Below, in pieces: positions 44,787 through 54,140 of a DNA stretch of 64,000 nt. The notes below the pieces were generated by a model, which was given only the letters and a program-made list of their open reading frames with translations, had not been told where the DNA came from and ran no database searches. Both the position numbers and the translations under genes were made by a program. Location: assembly GCF_000936425.1 (NCBI RefSeq), contig NZ_AVFK01000008.1:186001-250000 (forward strand). The letters are read 5' to 3'. The DNA comes from Skermanella aerolata KACC 11604. Lineage in GTDB: Bacteria > Pseudomonadota > Alphaproteobacteria > Azospirillales > Azospirillaceae. Positions within the stretch are counted from its first letter, which is position 1, and every line of letters starts with the position of its first letter.

Positions 44787-44969
44787 TTCGCTTCGGCTAA
44801 GTGCTTCTACGCGGCGCTTCGCACATGCGGGAATCCGTCGCACCGGTCCGGGAGGCTTCATGGGCTGGCGCGCCGGCAGCTTCTCGGCCTATGATTTGCC
44901 GCATGTCGACGTTACTGCGAAATCGGCTGCATCATTGGTTATGAAGTCTGCCGATACCCTGGATGGATT

Positions 44970-45431
44970 ATGACCCGATCACCTCGAAACGAAGCTTTCA
45001 TGTTGTCTCGTCTTGAACAGCTTTGCCTGGACAAGGGATTGAAGATGACCGAGCAACGCCGGGTGATCTCGCGCGTGCTGTCCGCCGCGACCGACCATCC
45101 GGACGTCGAACAGGTCTACCGCCGCGCCGCCGACATCGATACCAAGATCAGTATCGCCACCGTCTACCGCACCGTCCGTCTGCTTGAGGATGCCGGTGTG
45201 ATCGAGCGGCTGGACTTCGGGGATGGTCGCGCCCGGTTTGAAGAGTCGCGCGACGAGCACCATCACCATCTCATCAACGTCCAGACCGGGGAAGTCATCG
45301 AGTTCAACAGCGATGAGCTGGAAGCCGTCAAGCAGCGGATCGCCCGTGAACTGGGGTTCGAACTGCTCGGCCACCGGCTCGAACTTTACGGTGTCCCGCT
45401 CAAGGGCGCACCTCAACGGAGCGAGCCATGA
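44970..45431 (+). CDS. fur: Fur family transcriptional regulator
   Basis: 153 aa from the ATG at 44970 (an ATG at 45000, MLSRLEQ, is a shorter option). The winged helix is LCLDKGLKMTEQRRVISRVLSAATDHPDVEQVYRRAADIDTKISIATVYRTVRLLEDAGVI. The metal/dimerisation domain has DEHHHHLINVQTGEVIEF. The CXXC pairs of the structural zinc site in many Fur proteins are absent, as is the Irr heme motif, which fits alphaproteobacterial Fur/Mur proteins. It would repress iron or manganese genes. A Fur-box-like sequence precedes the bfd gene in this window. The stop overlaps the next small gene (ATGA). Confidence 0.88.
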   Translation: MTRSPRNEAFMLSRLEQLCLDKGLKMTEQRRVISRVLSAATDHPDVEQVYRRAADIDTKISIATVYRTVRLLEDAGVIERLDFGDGRARFEESRDEHHHHLINVQTGEVIEFNSDELEAVKQRIARELGFELLGHRLELYGVPLKGAPQRSEP

Positions 45432-45661
45432 GCAAAGAGTCACAAAGAGCCACCGCTTCGGCGTCGATCTGCGGCGACGATCTCTCCTGCTGCCGTCCCG
45501 CCGTCCGCCGCGCCTACACCGAACTGCGCCAATGCGGGCAGCCGGAACGCTATGCGTTCGAAGCAGCAATCGCGGTGTTCCGCTACCATCACCCCGCCGC
45601 CATGCCGCGTCAGGCGGAACTGGTGGTCGCCGAATGGGTCTTCGACGGCGTCAGGCACTGA
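45428..45661 (+). CDS. Small conserved hypothetical protein coupled to fur
   Basis: 77 aa. Its ATG overlaps the fur stop (ATGA at 45428-45431), so it is translationally coupled. An N-terminal Cys group (SICGDDLSCC) and a further Cys (LRQCGQ) precede FEAAIAVFRYHHPAAMPRQAELVVAEWVF. The AAIAVFRYHHP and AELVVAEWVF segments look like a conserved short alphaproteobacterial family, not noise, but I cannot name it. The cysteines and histidines could bind a metal, and the fur coupling suggests a role in metal homeostasis (inference). Confidence 0.65.
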   Translation: MSKESQRATASASICGDDLSCCRPAVRRAYTELRQCGQPERYAFEAAIAVFRYHHPAAMPRQAELVVAEWVFDGVRH

Positions 45662-45716
45662 CTCAGCGGCCCTGAAGCTTGGTCCATCCCGAACGACAGG
45701 TGTCGGGCTGAAGAGT

Positions 45717-45759
45717 CCAACCTACGAAGCAGGAGCCTGTAGGTTGGGCCATGGCCCAA
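45717..45759. repeat. REP-like element / bidirectional terminator
   Basis: CCAACCTAC (45717-45725) pairs with GTAGGTTGG (45739-45747) over a 13-base loop, and TTGGGCCATGGCCCAA (45744-45759) is an overlapping perfect palindrome. The string GTAGGTTGGG...CCCAAC resembles intergenic REP-type elements seen across many bacteria. It lies between the convergent fur pair and the RlmM-like gene, where it could terminate transcription in both directions. Confidence 0.6.
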
Positions 45760-45772
45760 CAAACACTGTCCA

Positions 45773-46759
45773 CTACGAAGATTTGGCGTCGCCGATCAGC
45801 ATCCAGGTAAGCTCGTGCTTGTTGTGATGCAGATGGACGACCCGGCTGCCGGGGATCGCCGCGAATTCGCGGGTGATCTCGTGGTCGGTAGGTCCCTGGA
45901 ACTTGATCGTGCAGATGAAGTTCCGGCACAGCCCGCTGTCGATCCAGGTCTTCACCAGCCGCAGCAGCCGCTCAGGATAGCAGATTACGTCCGAACATAG
46001 CCAGTCCAGCGGCCCCAGATCGGCCGGCGTAAGCGCAAAGGCGCTCTGCTTGCGGAAGTCGACGCGGGGCAGGGCGGCAATCGCCGGCGCCAGCGGCGCC
46101 TTGTCGATGCTGATGACATCCGCACCCAATTCATGGAGCACCCAGGTCCAGCCGCCCGGGCTGGAGCCGAGATCGACCGTAACCGATCCCGGTCCGGGCA
46201 TCTTGCCGGCGATCGCCAGCGCTTCCCATAGTTTCAGATAAGCCCGGTTCGGCGGAGCAGTCCGGTTCTCGATGAACTCGACCTCACCGTTGCGGAACGG
46301 GCTGGAGCAGTGGGCGGCGGCGATCAGGGTGTGTTCGTCCTCCATCATCCAGGAGCCGAGCGGCGCCGTCGGAGCTGTAGCGGGGAAGATCAGCGGCTTG
46401 GCCGAGACATGGGGAAGCTGTTCCTGGATCAGCTTGGCGCGGCCATGGTGGCGCACGGGGTAGAGCGCCCAGTTGCGCTGAATGGCGCGCAAGCCGCGCG
46501 CCGCCGATTTGATCGACGCGACCGGCAGGCGTACCGGGTCGTACCAGACGTTCTCGACCCAGTAGACGGGACGCGGCGGGCCGGGGGCGAAGACCAGGCT
46601 GTCGTGGACCATGGCGCCGTCGCCCAGTTCCGCCAGCAGGTCGTCAAGGAAGCCGTCCGGCGCCAGGTAGCCGGTCATGCCCAGCGGTTCGCCCGCGGAT
46701 GTTGGCGGTAGAGGGTCGGACACGATGTTCTGGCTCCTGCTCAGGCTGAAGCCTCGCAT
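45773..46759 (-). CDS. FtsJ-like rRNA 2'-O-methyltransferase, RlmM-like
   Basis: About 328 aa from the ATG at 46759 (GAAGG upstream); a TTG eight codons earlier is the other option. The N-terminal half is a THUMP-like RNA-binding region; the C-terminal half is a Rossmann methyltransferase with VTVDLGSSPGGWTWVLHELGADVISIDKAPL (motif I and acidic loop), LDWLCSDVICYPERLLRLV, CTIKFQGP and KHELTWML. Lys in YLKLW, Asp in SDV, Lys in TIKFQG and Glu in HELTW form a K-D-K-E tetrad, as in ribose 2'-O-methyltransferases. E. coli RlmM methylates C2498 of 23S rRNA. I keep the symbol blank because this branch is divergent. Confidence 0.8.
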   Translation of the reverse strand: MRGFSLSRSQNIVSDPLPPTSAGEPLGMTGYLAPDGFLDDLLAELGDGAMVHDSLVFAPGPPRPVYWVENVWYDPVRLPVASIKSAARGLRAIQRNWALYPVRHHGRAKLIQEQLPHVSAKPLIFPATAPTAPLGSWMMEDEHTLIAAAHCSSPFRNGEVEFIENRTAPPNRAYLKLWEALAIAGKMPGPGSVTVDLGSSPGGWTWVLHELGADVISIDKAPLAPAIAALPRVDFRKQSAFALTPADLGPLDWLCSDVICYPERLLRLVKTWIDSGLCRNFICTIKFQGPTDHEITREFAAIPGSRVVHLHHNKHELTWMLIGDAKSS

Positions 46760-46804
46760 AGCCCAGCCGCCTTCGCCGATCAACCTTGCCGGCCGGCGGC
46801 CGGC

Positions 46805-47941
46805 TCATCCCGTCGCGTGCCGCGGCATCTCCAAATCGGCCAGGGGATGCCGCTCGACCCGGGCCAGGGCGATGCCGTCCCGGTCGAACAGGTGGCAGTT
46901 GGCGGCGGGGATGCCGATCCGGACCTGTTCGCCGGGATTGACCGGGCTGTCGCCATCGGTGCGGATAACGACGCTCTGCCCCCCGTCGACCCTGACATGG
47001 CAGTAGGTTTCGCCGCCCAGCCGCTCGACCACGAAGATGCGGCCGTCCATCGCGGCGTCACCCTGCTCGCCGGCGACCAAGTGCTCCGGCCGAACGCCCA
47101 GGGTTACCTTGGCTCCCGGCGCCATACCGGCGGTGCGGGCGGGAACGGTCATCGTCCCGCCGCCGGGGAGTGCGACAGTGGCAGTATCGCGGCCGATATC
47201 CGACGCGACCGTTTCCAGGAAGTTCATCTTGGGGCTGCCGATGAATCCCGCAACGAACAGGTTGCAGGGATGGTGGTAAAGCTCCAGCGGAGATCCGACC
47301 TGCTCGACGTGACCGGCGCGCAGCACGACGATCTTGTTCGCCAGGGTCATGGCCTCGACCTGATCGTGCGTCACGTAGACCATCGTGGCGGACAGGTCCT
47401 CCTTCAGCTTCGCCAATTCGATCCGCATCTGGACGCGCAAGGCGGCGTCAAGGTTGGAGAGCGGCTCGTCGAACAGGAACACCTTCGGTTCCCGTACGAT
47501 GGCCCGGCCGATGGCGACACGCTGCCTCTGCCCGCCCGACAGCTCGCGCGGCTTCCGCGCCAGCAGGTTTTCGATCTGGAGTATCCGCGCCGCTTCCCGG
47601 ACCTTGGCGTCGATGGCGTCCTTCGATCCGTTCGCCAGTTTCAGCCCGAACGCCATGTTGTCGTAGACGCTCATATGCGGGTAGAGCGCGTAGCTCTGGA
47701 ACACCATGGAGATGCCGCGTTCCTTCGGCGGCAGGTCGTTGACCCGCACGCCGTCTATCGTCATCTCCCCGCTGGTGATGTCCTCCAGTCCCGCGATCAG
47801 GCGCAGCAGCGTCGACTTGCCGCAGCCGGACGGTCCGACGAAGACGGTCAGTTCGTTGTCGGCGATATCCAGGTCGACGCCATGGATGATCTCCATCCCA
47901 CCGAAGCTCTTGCGGACGCCCCGCAGAGTGACATTGGCCAT
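46805..47941 (-). CDS. Sugar ABC transporter ATPase (MalK/UgpC family)
   Basis: 378 aa, the usual length for CUT1 sugar-importer ATPases. Walker A GPSGCGKSTLL (about 39-47), Q-loop VFQSYALYPHMSVYDNMAFGLKL, signature LSGGQRQRVAIGRAIV, Walker B VFLFDEPLSNLDA and H-loop VTHDQVEAM are all intact. A C-terminal TOBE regulatory domain (about 240-370) follows. It energises import through the two permeases encoded upstream; the order is SBP-permease-permease-ATPase on the minus strand. Similar operons import trehalose/maltose (ThuEFGK) or other alpha-glucosides. Confidence 0.95.
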   Translation of the reverse strand: MANVTLRGVRKSFGGMEIIHGVDLDIADNELTVFVGPSGCGKSTLLRLIAGLEDITSGEMTIDGVRVNDLPPKERGISMVFQSYALYPHMSVYDNMAFGLKLANGSKDAIDAKVREAARILQIENLLARKPRELSGGQRQRVAIGRAIVREPKVFLFDEPLSNLDAALRVQMRIELAKLKEDLSATMVYVTHDQVEAMTLANKIVVLRAGHVEQVGSPLELYHHPCNLFVAGFIGSPKMNFLETVASDIGRDTATVALPGGGTMTVPARTAGMAPGAKVTLGVRPEHLVAGEQGDAAMDGRIFVVERLGGETYCHVRVDGGQSVVIRTDGDSPVNPGEQVRIGIPAANCHLFDRDGIALARVERHPLADLEMPRHATG

Positions 47942-47966
47942 GATCGTGTCTCCTCCCGTTATTCTT

Positions 47967-48800
<834 letters not shown>

Positions 48801-48803
48801 GGC

Positions 48804-49763
48804 TTACTTCCCTCCCTGCCCGTCGAAGTTCACCTTGCCGACCGTGATGTAGATCACGGTGAAGGCGGCGATGATCAGGAACAGGAATGTCGAGGCGGCG
48901 GAGCCGTAGCCGACATCCTGAAAGTCCACCAATTGCTGGCGGGCATAGACGGACATCGACGCCGTCGCCCGGGAGTTTCCGGTCAGCACATACATCAGGT
49001 CGAAGATCCGCAAGGCATCGAGCGTCCGGAAGATGATCGCGACCATGAGCGCCGGCTTGATCAGCGGCAGTGTCACCTTGAAGAAGACCTTGACCGGATT
49101 GATCCCGTCCACCCTTGCCGCTTCGTAGACTTCCCCTGGCAGCAGTTGAAGGGCCGCCAGGATCAGCAGGGTCATGAAGGGTGTGGTCTTCCAGACATCG
49201 ACGGCGATCACCGCATACATCGACAGAGCGGGATCGGCGATCCAGGCATGCGGAAGGTCGATCAGTCCGACGCCCAGGAAGATCTCGTTAATGACGCCGT
49301 ACAGATCATGGTACATCCATCCCCACATCTGCGCCGATACGACCGTAGGGATTGCCCAGGGGATCAGCATGGCGGCCCGAAGCAGACCCCGGCCGGGCAT
49401 ATGGGCGTTCAGCGTCAGCGCTATGACCATGCCCAGGATCGTCTCGATCAAGACGGAAACTACGGCGAAGAAGACCGTATTCCAGACCGCCCGCCACCAC
49501 TGCGGATCGATAGCCAGGTAGTAGAAGTTCAGGAAGCCTATGAACTCGTGGTATTCGAGATTGTAGAGAGTAGCGTCCGTGAACGAGAAGTAGATCGTCC
49601 GCGCCAGCGGCCATCCCGCCACCAGGGCGAGGACGATCACCATCGGCGCCAGGAAGATCAGCGCCGCGCGCCGCCGCTGCCGCGTCAGGGCCGAGCCTTT
49701 GGTCCGGGCCGCCGGCGCCGCCTGCTGGGCCGGCAGGCCGTTGGTATCGAATGCCGTCGTCAT
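48804..49763 (-). CDS. Sugar ABC transporter permease (MalF-like)
   Basis: About 319 aa from the ATG at 49763 (GGGGGA upstream). A longer open frame reaches into the binding-protein gene but is a shadow there. A short basic N-terminus (KGSALTRQRRRAALIFLAPMVIVLAL) leads into six transmembrane helices. The EAA loop is GEVYEAARVDGINPVKVFFKVTLPLIKPALMVAIIFRTLDALRIFDLMYVLTG. It begins 14 bases after the binding-protein stop. It pairs with the MalG-like subunit. Confidence 0.94.
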   Translation of the reverse strand: MTTAFDTNGLPAQQAAPAARTKGSALTRQRRRAALIFLAPMVIVLALVAGWPLARTIYFSFTDATLYNLEYHEFIGFLNFYYLAIDPQWWRAVWNTVFFAVVSVLIETILGMVIALTLNAHMPGRGLLRAAMLIPWAIPTVVSAQMWGWMYHDLYGVINEIFLGVGLIDLPHAWIADPALSMYAVIAVDVWKTTPFMTLLILAALQLLPGEVYEAARVDGINPVKVFFKVTLPLIKPALMVAIIFRTLDALRIFDLMYVLTGNSRATASMSVYARQQLVDFQDVGYGSAASTFLFLIIAAFTVIYITVGKVNFDGQGGK

Positions 49764-49777
49764 CGGTCTGTTTCCCC

Positions 49778-51094
49778 CTACCAGCGGCCGCCGCGGCTGA
49801 CGCGCTCGAGCGTCTTTTCGAGGCTCGCGAGATTGGTCTTGGCGTCGCCGTCTCCAGCCAGCGTGGCGTGGACGGCGTTCCAGAATTCGGCGGAGACCTG
49901 GTTGTACCGGACACCGGTGGCGCGGGCTGGGCGAGCTACCGCATTGACGAAAGTTTCGTATAGCTCGCCGAAGAACGGGTTTGCCTTGAGCACGTCCTCG
50001 TCCTTGTAGAGGGCGTCGATCGTGGGATTGAATCCGCCGACCACCGCGCGGCGCTTCTGCTCTTCGATGCTGGTCAGGTAGCGGACGAGATCCTTGGCGA
50101 ATTCGGGATTCTTCGAGTATTTCGATACCGCGAGCTGCCAGCCACCCAGTGTGGAGGTCGGCTTGCCGTCTTCCCCTCCCTTGGGGAGGGGGGCCACGCC
50201 GACCTTGTCCTTGACCGGACTGTCCTTGGCGTTCATCAGCGGCCATGCGTAAGGCCAGTTGCGCATGAAGACGGCATTGCCCGACTGGAAGACGCCCCGG
50301 CATTCCTCCTCGCTGTAGTTCAGCACACCCTGCGGCGTAATGTCGTTGATCCAGGAAGCGGCCAGCGTCAGCGCATCGGCGGCACGCGGGTTGTTGACGG
50401 TGATCTTGCCATCCAGGTCAACGATGGTTCCGGCATTGAAGCTGTCCAGCCACTCCACCGCGTTGACCGTCAGGCCCTCATAGGCGCGTCCCTGGAATAC
50501 ATAGCCCCACATGCGGTCGTTGCCGGCGTCCCGCTCCGCCTTCTGGATGAAGCGCGCCGTTTCCGTCATCTCCTGCCAAGTTTCCGGCAGCTTGCGGCCA
50601 TGCTTCTCCAGCAGGTCCTTTCGGTAATAGAACAGGCCGGCATCCGTGAACCAGGGGATGGCCACCAGGCGGTCATCGACGACGTCGTTGGTCACGATGG
50701 CCTTGAAGTGCTGGTCCAGCACCTTCTGGTCGACCACGTCGCGCAGGTCGATCAGATGGTTGGAAAGGATGCCCGGCCACACGACGTCGATCTGAAAGAC
50801 GTCGATGTCGCCCGATTTCGCGGCAAGCAACTGCTGATATAGTGCAAGGCGCTCGTTGCTGTCATTCGGAGTGGAGACGAGCTGGACCCTGTGCCCGGTC
50901 TTCGCCTCCCAAGCCCTGACGCCGCTCTCGCACACCTGGAACTCGATACCGACGGAGCCGCAGGAAACGGATATGGTGGTACTCGTTTCCTTTTGAGCGA
51001 CGGCGTCGGAAGCAAAAGCGGCCAGAAAAAGACCGAAAAAGAGACCCAGGATGGGGGATGTCGAGAGGGTCGGTGGTGCGGCAATTTTCCCCAT
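49778..51094 (-). CDS. Sugar ABC transporter substrate-binding protein (ThuE/MalE-like)
   Basis: 438 aa with a signal peptide (about residues 1-34, ending SDAVAQ). The mature protein is a family-1 extracellular solute-binding protein: VRAWEAKTGHRVQLVSTPNDSNERLALYQQLLAAKSGDIDVFQIDVVWPGIL, then AIPWFTDAGLFYYRKDLLEKHG and NAVEWLDSFNAGTIVDLDGK. These stretches resemble, from memory, trehalose/maltose-binding proteins of rhizobia (ThuE), so a disaccharide or alpha-glucoside ligand is likely. It is first in the four-gene operon with the two permeases and ATPase. Two Cys in the mature N-terminus (SCGSVG and QVCESG) could form a disulfide. Confidence 0.92.
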   Translation of the reverse strand: MGKIAAPPTLSTSPILGLFFGLFLAAFASDAVAQKETSTTISVSCGSVGIEFQVCESGVRAWEAKTGHRVQLVSTPNDSNERLALYQQLLAAKSGDIDVFQIDVVWPGILSNHLIDLRDVVDQKVLDQHFKAIVTNDVVDDRLVAIPWFTDAGLFYYRKDLLEKHGRKLPETWQEMTETARFIQKAERDAGNDRMWGYVFQGRAYEGLTVNAVEWLDSFNAGTIVDLDGKITVNNPRAADALTLAASWINDITPQGVLNYSEEECRGVFQSGNAVFMRNWPYAWPLMNAKDSPVKDKVGVAPLPKGGEDGKPTSTLGGWQLAVSKYSKNPEFAKDLVRYLTSIEEQKRRAVVGGFNPTIDALYKDEDVLKANPFFGELYETFVNAVARPARATGVRYNQVSAEFWNAVHATLAGDGDAKTNLASLEKTLERVSRGGRW

Positions 51095-51277
51095 GGTTGT
51101 TCCAGCCTCCCTTGGGTTATTTTTTCTTTCGTGCCCTATGATTTAGCTTTCGCTAGTGATTGCGATGGCAACATTCGGGGGACAAGTCCCTAAAAAAAGC
51201 ACATTGCACCTCTAAGACTGGATCGATGGCAAACGACGGGCCCCATGGCTCCCAGCGATGCCGAAGAATAAAGCAAT

Positions 51278-51292
51278 TGACACTCATTCTCA
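51278..51292 (+). promoter_or_regulatory. Fur-box-like operator upstream of bfd
   Basis: TGACACTCATTCTCA matches 11 of 14 defined positions of the Fur 7-1-7 consensus TGATAAT-N-ATTATCA and lies 44 bases before the bfd start, a good promoter position. Iron-dependent repression of bfd by the Fur encoded at 44970 is expected from known biology of bfd genes. The match is seen; binding is inferred. Confidence 0.7.
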
Positions 51293-51336
51293 TCTGCTCT
51301 AACGATTAGGGCATCATCGGCTGGGTTCAAATCATC

Positions 51337-51558
51337 ATGTATGTCTGCATCTGCCACGGATTTAATGAGAAGAAGGTCAAGCAAGCGCTCTCGCAGGGCG
51401 TCTGCACCGCAGCCGGATTCTTCAACTGCATGGGCTGTAAGCCGCAGTGCGGAAAATGCGTTCCTTATGTCCGGCAAATGGTCGCCGATCATCGCAAAAC
51501 GATGACTTGCGCCAACACCTGCGAACCGCTTGAAGAAGCCGCTATCGCTGCCGAGTAA
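51337..51558 (+). CDS. bfd: Bacterioferritin-associated ferredoxin Bfd
   Basis: 73 aa, the usual Bfd length. Cysteines sit in CICHGF (Cys4, Cys6) and in MGCKPQCGKC (three Cys), the pattern that holds the [2Fe-2S] cluster in Bfd. Bfd passes electrons to bacterioferritin to release stored iron under starvation. A clear Fur-box-like site precedes it. Two extra Cys in the tail (TCANTC) and two in the middle (GVCTA, FNCMG) are not part of the usual cluster set. No bacterioferritin gene is in the window. Confidence 0.92.
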   Translation: MYVCICHGFNEKKVKQALSQGVCTAAGFFNCMGCKPQCGKCVPYVRQMVADHRKTMTCANTCEPLEEAAIAAE

Positions 51559-51708
51559 GTTCTTGCGACTGGTCCTCCCCGTTCTGGACATCGCTTCCCA
51601 CCTTGTTGTTCAAGGTCGCCGCTTCTAAGCTCTGGTCGAAAGCGCCACGCCACCGATCTACCCAGTGGCCCCGTTTACCGGTGGCATAGCCGCCTCCTGC
51701 TACTGCGG

Positions 51709-52764
51709 TCATGCAACCCTTGAGAGCTTGAATCGTTCCTCCGCGATGCGGTCCGCCGCGACGTTCGTCGGAACGCCGTCGGCGTCGGCGCGCTTGAAGA
51801 TCGTCATGAGCGTATCGTGGATCCGGTCGACATGGGCGAAGGCGGTGGCACGGTCGTAGCCGGTACCGGACGGGCCGAACTCATGGCTGATGTTGATGAC
51901 GCCGCCCGCATTGATGACGTAGTCGGGTGCATACAGGATGCCGCGTTCGGCCAGAAGGGCGCCGTGCCGGTCCTCCGCGAGCTGGTTGTTGGACGATCCT
52001 GCAACGACCGCCACCTTGAGCCGGGGCAGGGTATTGTCGTTGATCACCGCCCCCAGCGCGCAAGGAGCGAAGACATCCGCCTCCACATCGAAGATCGAGT
52101 CGGTGTCGATCGGCGCGGCGCCGAAGGTTTCGACCGCGCGCTCCACATGGTCCTGCCGGATGTCGCTTACCGACAGCCTGACGCCTTCGTCCGCCAATTG
52201 CCGGCACAGGTCCCAGCCGACATGGCCCAATCCCTGGACGACGACCCGCAATCCGTCAAGGCTGTTGCGGCGCAACCGGTAATCGACGGCGGCCCGGATG
52301 CCCATGAAGACGCCTCGTGCCGTTGCCGGCGACGGGTCGCCGCTGCCGCCGTCTTTCAGGCCCGCAACGTGCCGCGTGACGTTCCGGACGACGGCCATGT
52401 CCTCGACCGATGTGCCAACATCCTCGGCGATGATATAACGCCCGGCCAGCCGGTCCACCGCCCTTCCCATGGCAGCAATCAGTTCGGGTGACTTCTGGCT
52501 TCGCGCATCTCCGATGATCACCGACTTGCCGCCGCCGAACGGAAGGTCCGCCAGAGCGTTCTTGTACGTCATTCCCCGTGACAGGCGCAGCGCATCGCGC
52601 ACGGCATCGCCTTCGCTGGCATAAGCCCACATGCGGCAACCGCCCAAAGCTGGCCCGCGGACGGTATTGTGAATGGCGATGATGGCTCTTAAACCGGTTT
52701 CCGCATCCGATGCGAAAACCACCTGCTCATGACCGTCGAAGTCCTGCTGCGAAAATACAGTCAT
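51709..52764 (-). CDS. Leu/Phe/Val (branched-chain amino acid) dehydrogenase
   Basis: 351 aa from the ATG at 52764 (GAGGGTGG just upstream); a longer in-frame start lacks support. The Glu/Leu/Phe/Val dehydrogenase fold shows [23 protein letters not shown] (catalytic Lys), [12 protein letters not shown] and the NAD Rossmann motif [17 protein letters not shown]. It oxidatively deaminates a hydrophobic amino acid to its 2-oxo acid, reversibly. The short length and the SNNQLAE and [11 protein letters not shown] stretches put it in the leucine/phenylalanine branch. It converges with bfd. Preferred substrate unknown. Confidence 0.9.
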   Translation of the reverse strand: MTVFSQQDFDGHEQVVFASDAETGLRAIIAIHNTVRGPALGGCRMWAYASEGDAVRDALRLSRGMTYKNALADLPFGGGKSVIIGDARSQKSPELIAAMGRAVDRLAGRYIIAEDVGTSVEDMAVVRNVTRHVAGLKDGGSGDPSPATARGVFMGIRAAVDYRLRRNSLDGLRVVVQGLGHVGWDLCRQLADEGVRLSVSDIRQDHVERAVETFGAAPIDTDSIFDVEADVFAPCALGAVINDNTLPRLKVAVVAGSSNNQLAEDRHGALLAERGILYAPDYVINAGGVINISHEFGPSGTGYDRATAFAHVDRIHDTLMTIFKRADADGVPTNVAADRIAEERFKLSRVA

Positions 52765-53101
52765 ATCCACCCTCTTTTTTGCATTGCAGCAATCCCGGTG
52801 ACGCCGCCAGGGTGCTGTCTCTTTTAAAATTATTGGGCGTTTACTGGGTACGATCAACGAGTTCTAGAACTCTTCGAAAAAACGAATGTTAATGATTTGT
52901 GGCAGGAAAGTTTTTGGCGTAAAGGGACTTGCAATGAGGATGGTAAGAAACAATGTTGCGGATAGCCAAAAGTACCACCTTCAGGGGAACGCCGGAGCAG
53001 CATCGTACCGGATTATATACACACCAAGCTTGGCGAAGGTGAGAGTTGGCCCGGTTAATGCATAGGTAACTCTGGAATATGCGCGATAGTTGGGGGATCC
53101 G
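52765..53101. other. Intergenic region between divergent genes
   Basis: About 337 bases containing the promoter of the amino-acid dehydrogenase (minus) and of the coiled-coil gene at 53102 (plus). It is AT-rich around 52790-52920. I see no convincing gene, hairpin or named operator in it. Confidence 0.4.
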
Positions 53102-53407
53102 ATGAACACCCGTGGAAGAGATCGATACGAACTCGCTGCGGCCACGGAGCTGAAAATGCTCAGCGAGCGGCTGGATAGCTTGCGGGCGCAGGCGGAGCGA
53201 ACCTCCGGTGAGCGCAGGTTTGCTCTTGAACGCTCACTCGACGCGTTGCGTGGGATCCGTAATCGAACTGAAGCTAAGATCGAGGATGTCCGCCGCGCCT
53301 CCGACGACGCCTGGCAATTAGTCAAAGTGCACGCCGATGCGGCGCTTGCACAATTTCGTAGCGGACTCGATCAGGTCGAAAGCCAGTCGCGCCAAGTGGC
53401 TGCTTAA
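53102..53407 (+). CDS. Small coiled-coil protein of unknown function
   Basis: 101 aa from the ATG at 53102, after GGGGGA. It is almost entirely alpha-helical with heptad character (ELAAATELKMLSERLDSLRAQAERTSGERRFALERSLDALRGIRNRTEAKIEDVRRASDD), like apolipoprotein-type or phasin-like short proteins. No signal peptide or membrane segment. Function unknown; a polymer- or membrane-associated role is a guess from the amphipathic helices. Confidence 0.6.
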   Translation: MNTRGRDRYELAAATELKMLSERLDSLRAQAERTSGERRFALERSLDALRGIRNRTEAKIEDVRRASDDAWQLVKVHADAALAQFRSGLDQVESQSRQVAA

Positions 53408-53492
53408 GGGTAGCAGCCTCATCTCAGGCGGACCCGGGGGACGGATTACCGCTTCCCCCGGTGGCAACGACCGACATTGGCCTTGCCTATTT

Positions 53493-54083
53493 TCAGCCCA
53501 AAGCGCTTTCCAAAAAATCCAGCCGGTCCTGACCCCAGTAGATTTCGCCATTCAGAACGTATGACGGTGCGCCGAAGACTCCGGCCGCCAGCGCCTGCTC
53601 CGTATAGGAGTCACGGCGCGCTCTGATCTCATCGCTTTCGGCGCGTTCGATCAGGCTGCGAGAAACGCCGTTCTTCTCCAGGATCTCGCCCAGGGTCTCG
53701 CGGTCGGCGATGTTGCGGTCCTCGACCCACAGGGCTCGTCCGAACGCTGTGGTGAGCACCGCCAAGTCGGCGCCGGCCTCGTCGGCGGCGATTAGCGTCA
53801 GCGCCGCCAATTCGTCCGCCAGCGGAAAATGGGTCGGGTTCAGTTGCAAAGGGATGCCGAGATGATCGGCCCAGCGCCGTAATTCCACCTGCCGATACGC
53901 CTGGCGTTGCGGAGCGCGTTTCGCCAGCGGCAAGCCACCGGAAGCCGGGAAGATGGTGCCGAAATTGACCGGCTTGTAGGCGATTTCGGCACCCGCCTTG
54001 ACGGCGACGGAGTGAAACCGTTCCGACCCCAGGAAGGCCCAGGGTGAGACCGGAGTGAAATAATAATCGATGCGCTGCGCCAT
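53493..54083 (-). CDS. DsbA-family 2-hydroxychromene-2-carboxylate isomerase-like protein
   Basis: 196 aa of the DsbA/kappa-GST superfamily without an active-site CXXC. The start DYYFTPVSPWAFLGSERF has the Ser-Pro motif that binds glutathione in HCCA isomerases, and FGAPSYVLNGEIYWGQDRLDFLE is the standard C-terminal cis-Pro region. Such enzymes isomerise aromatic ring-cleavage intermediates or act as glutathione transferases of unknown substrate. Cytoplasmic. No other aromatic catabolism genes are nearby, so the annotation is by family only. Confidence 0.85.
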   Translation of the reverse strand: MAQRIDYYFTPVSPWAFLGSERFHSVAVKAGAEIAYKPVNFGTIFPASGGLPLAKRAPQRQAYRQVELRRWADHLGIPLQLNPTHFPLADELAALTLIAADEAGADLAVLTTAFGRALWVEDRNIADRETLGEILEKNGVSRSLIERAESDEIRARRDSYTEQALAAGVFGAPSYVLNGEIYWGQDRLDFLESALG

Positions 54084-54140
54084 GGTCCGCTCCCTTTTGT
54101 TTTTCCCCGGCCGGTTTTCACCTGACCGGCTTCTCTGGCT

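Noticed and set aside
49764-50303. Extension of the MalF-like permease into the binding-protein gene
   Set aside because: The added residues are Arg/Gln/Pro-rich shadow sequence; the ATG at 49763 has a ribosome-binding site 14 bases after the preceding stop.
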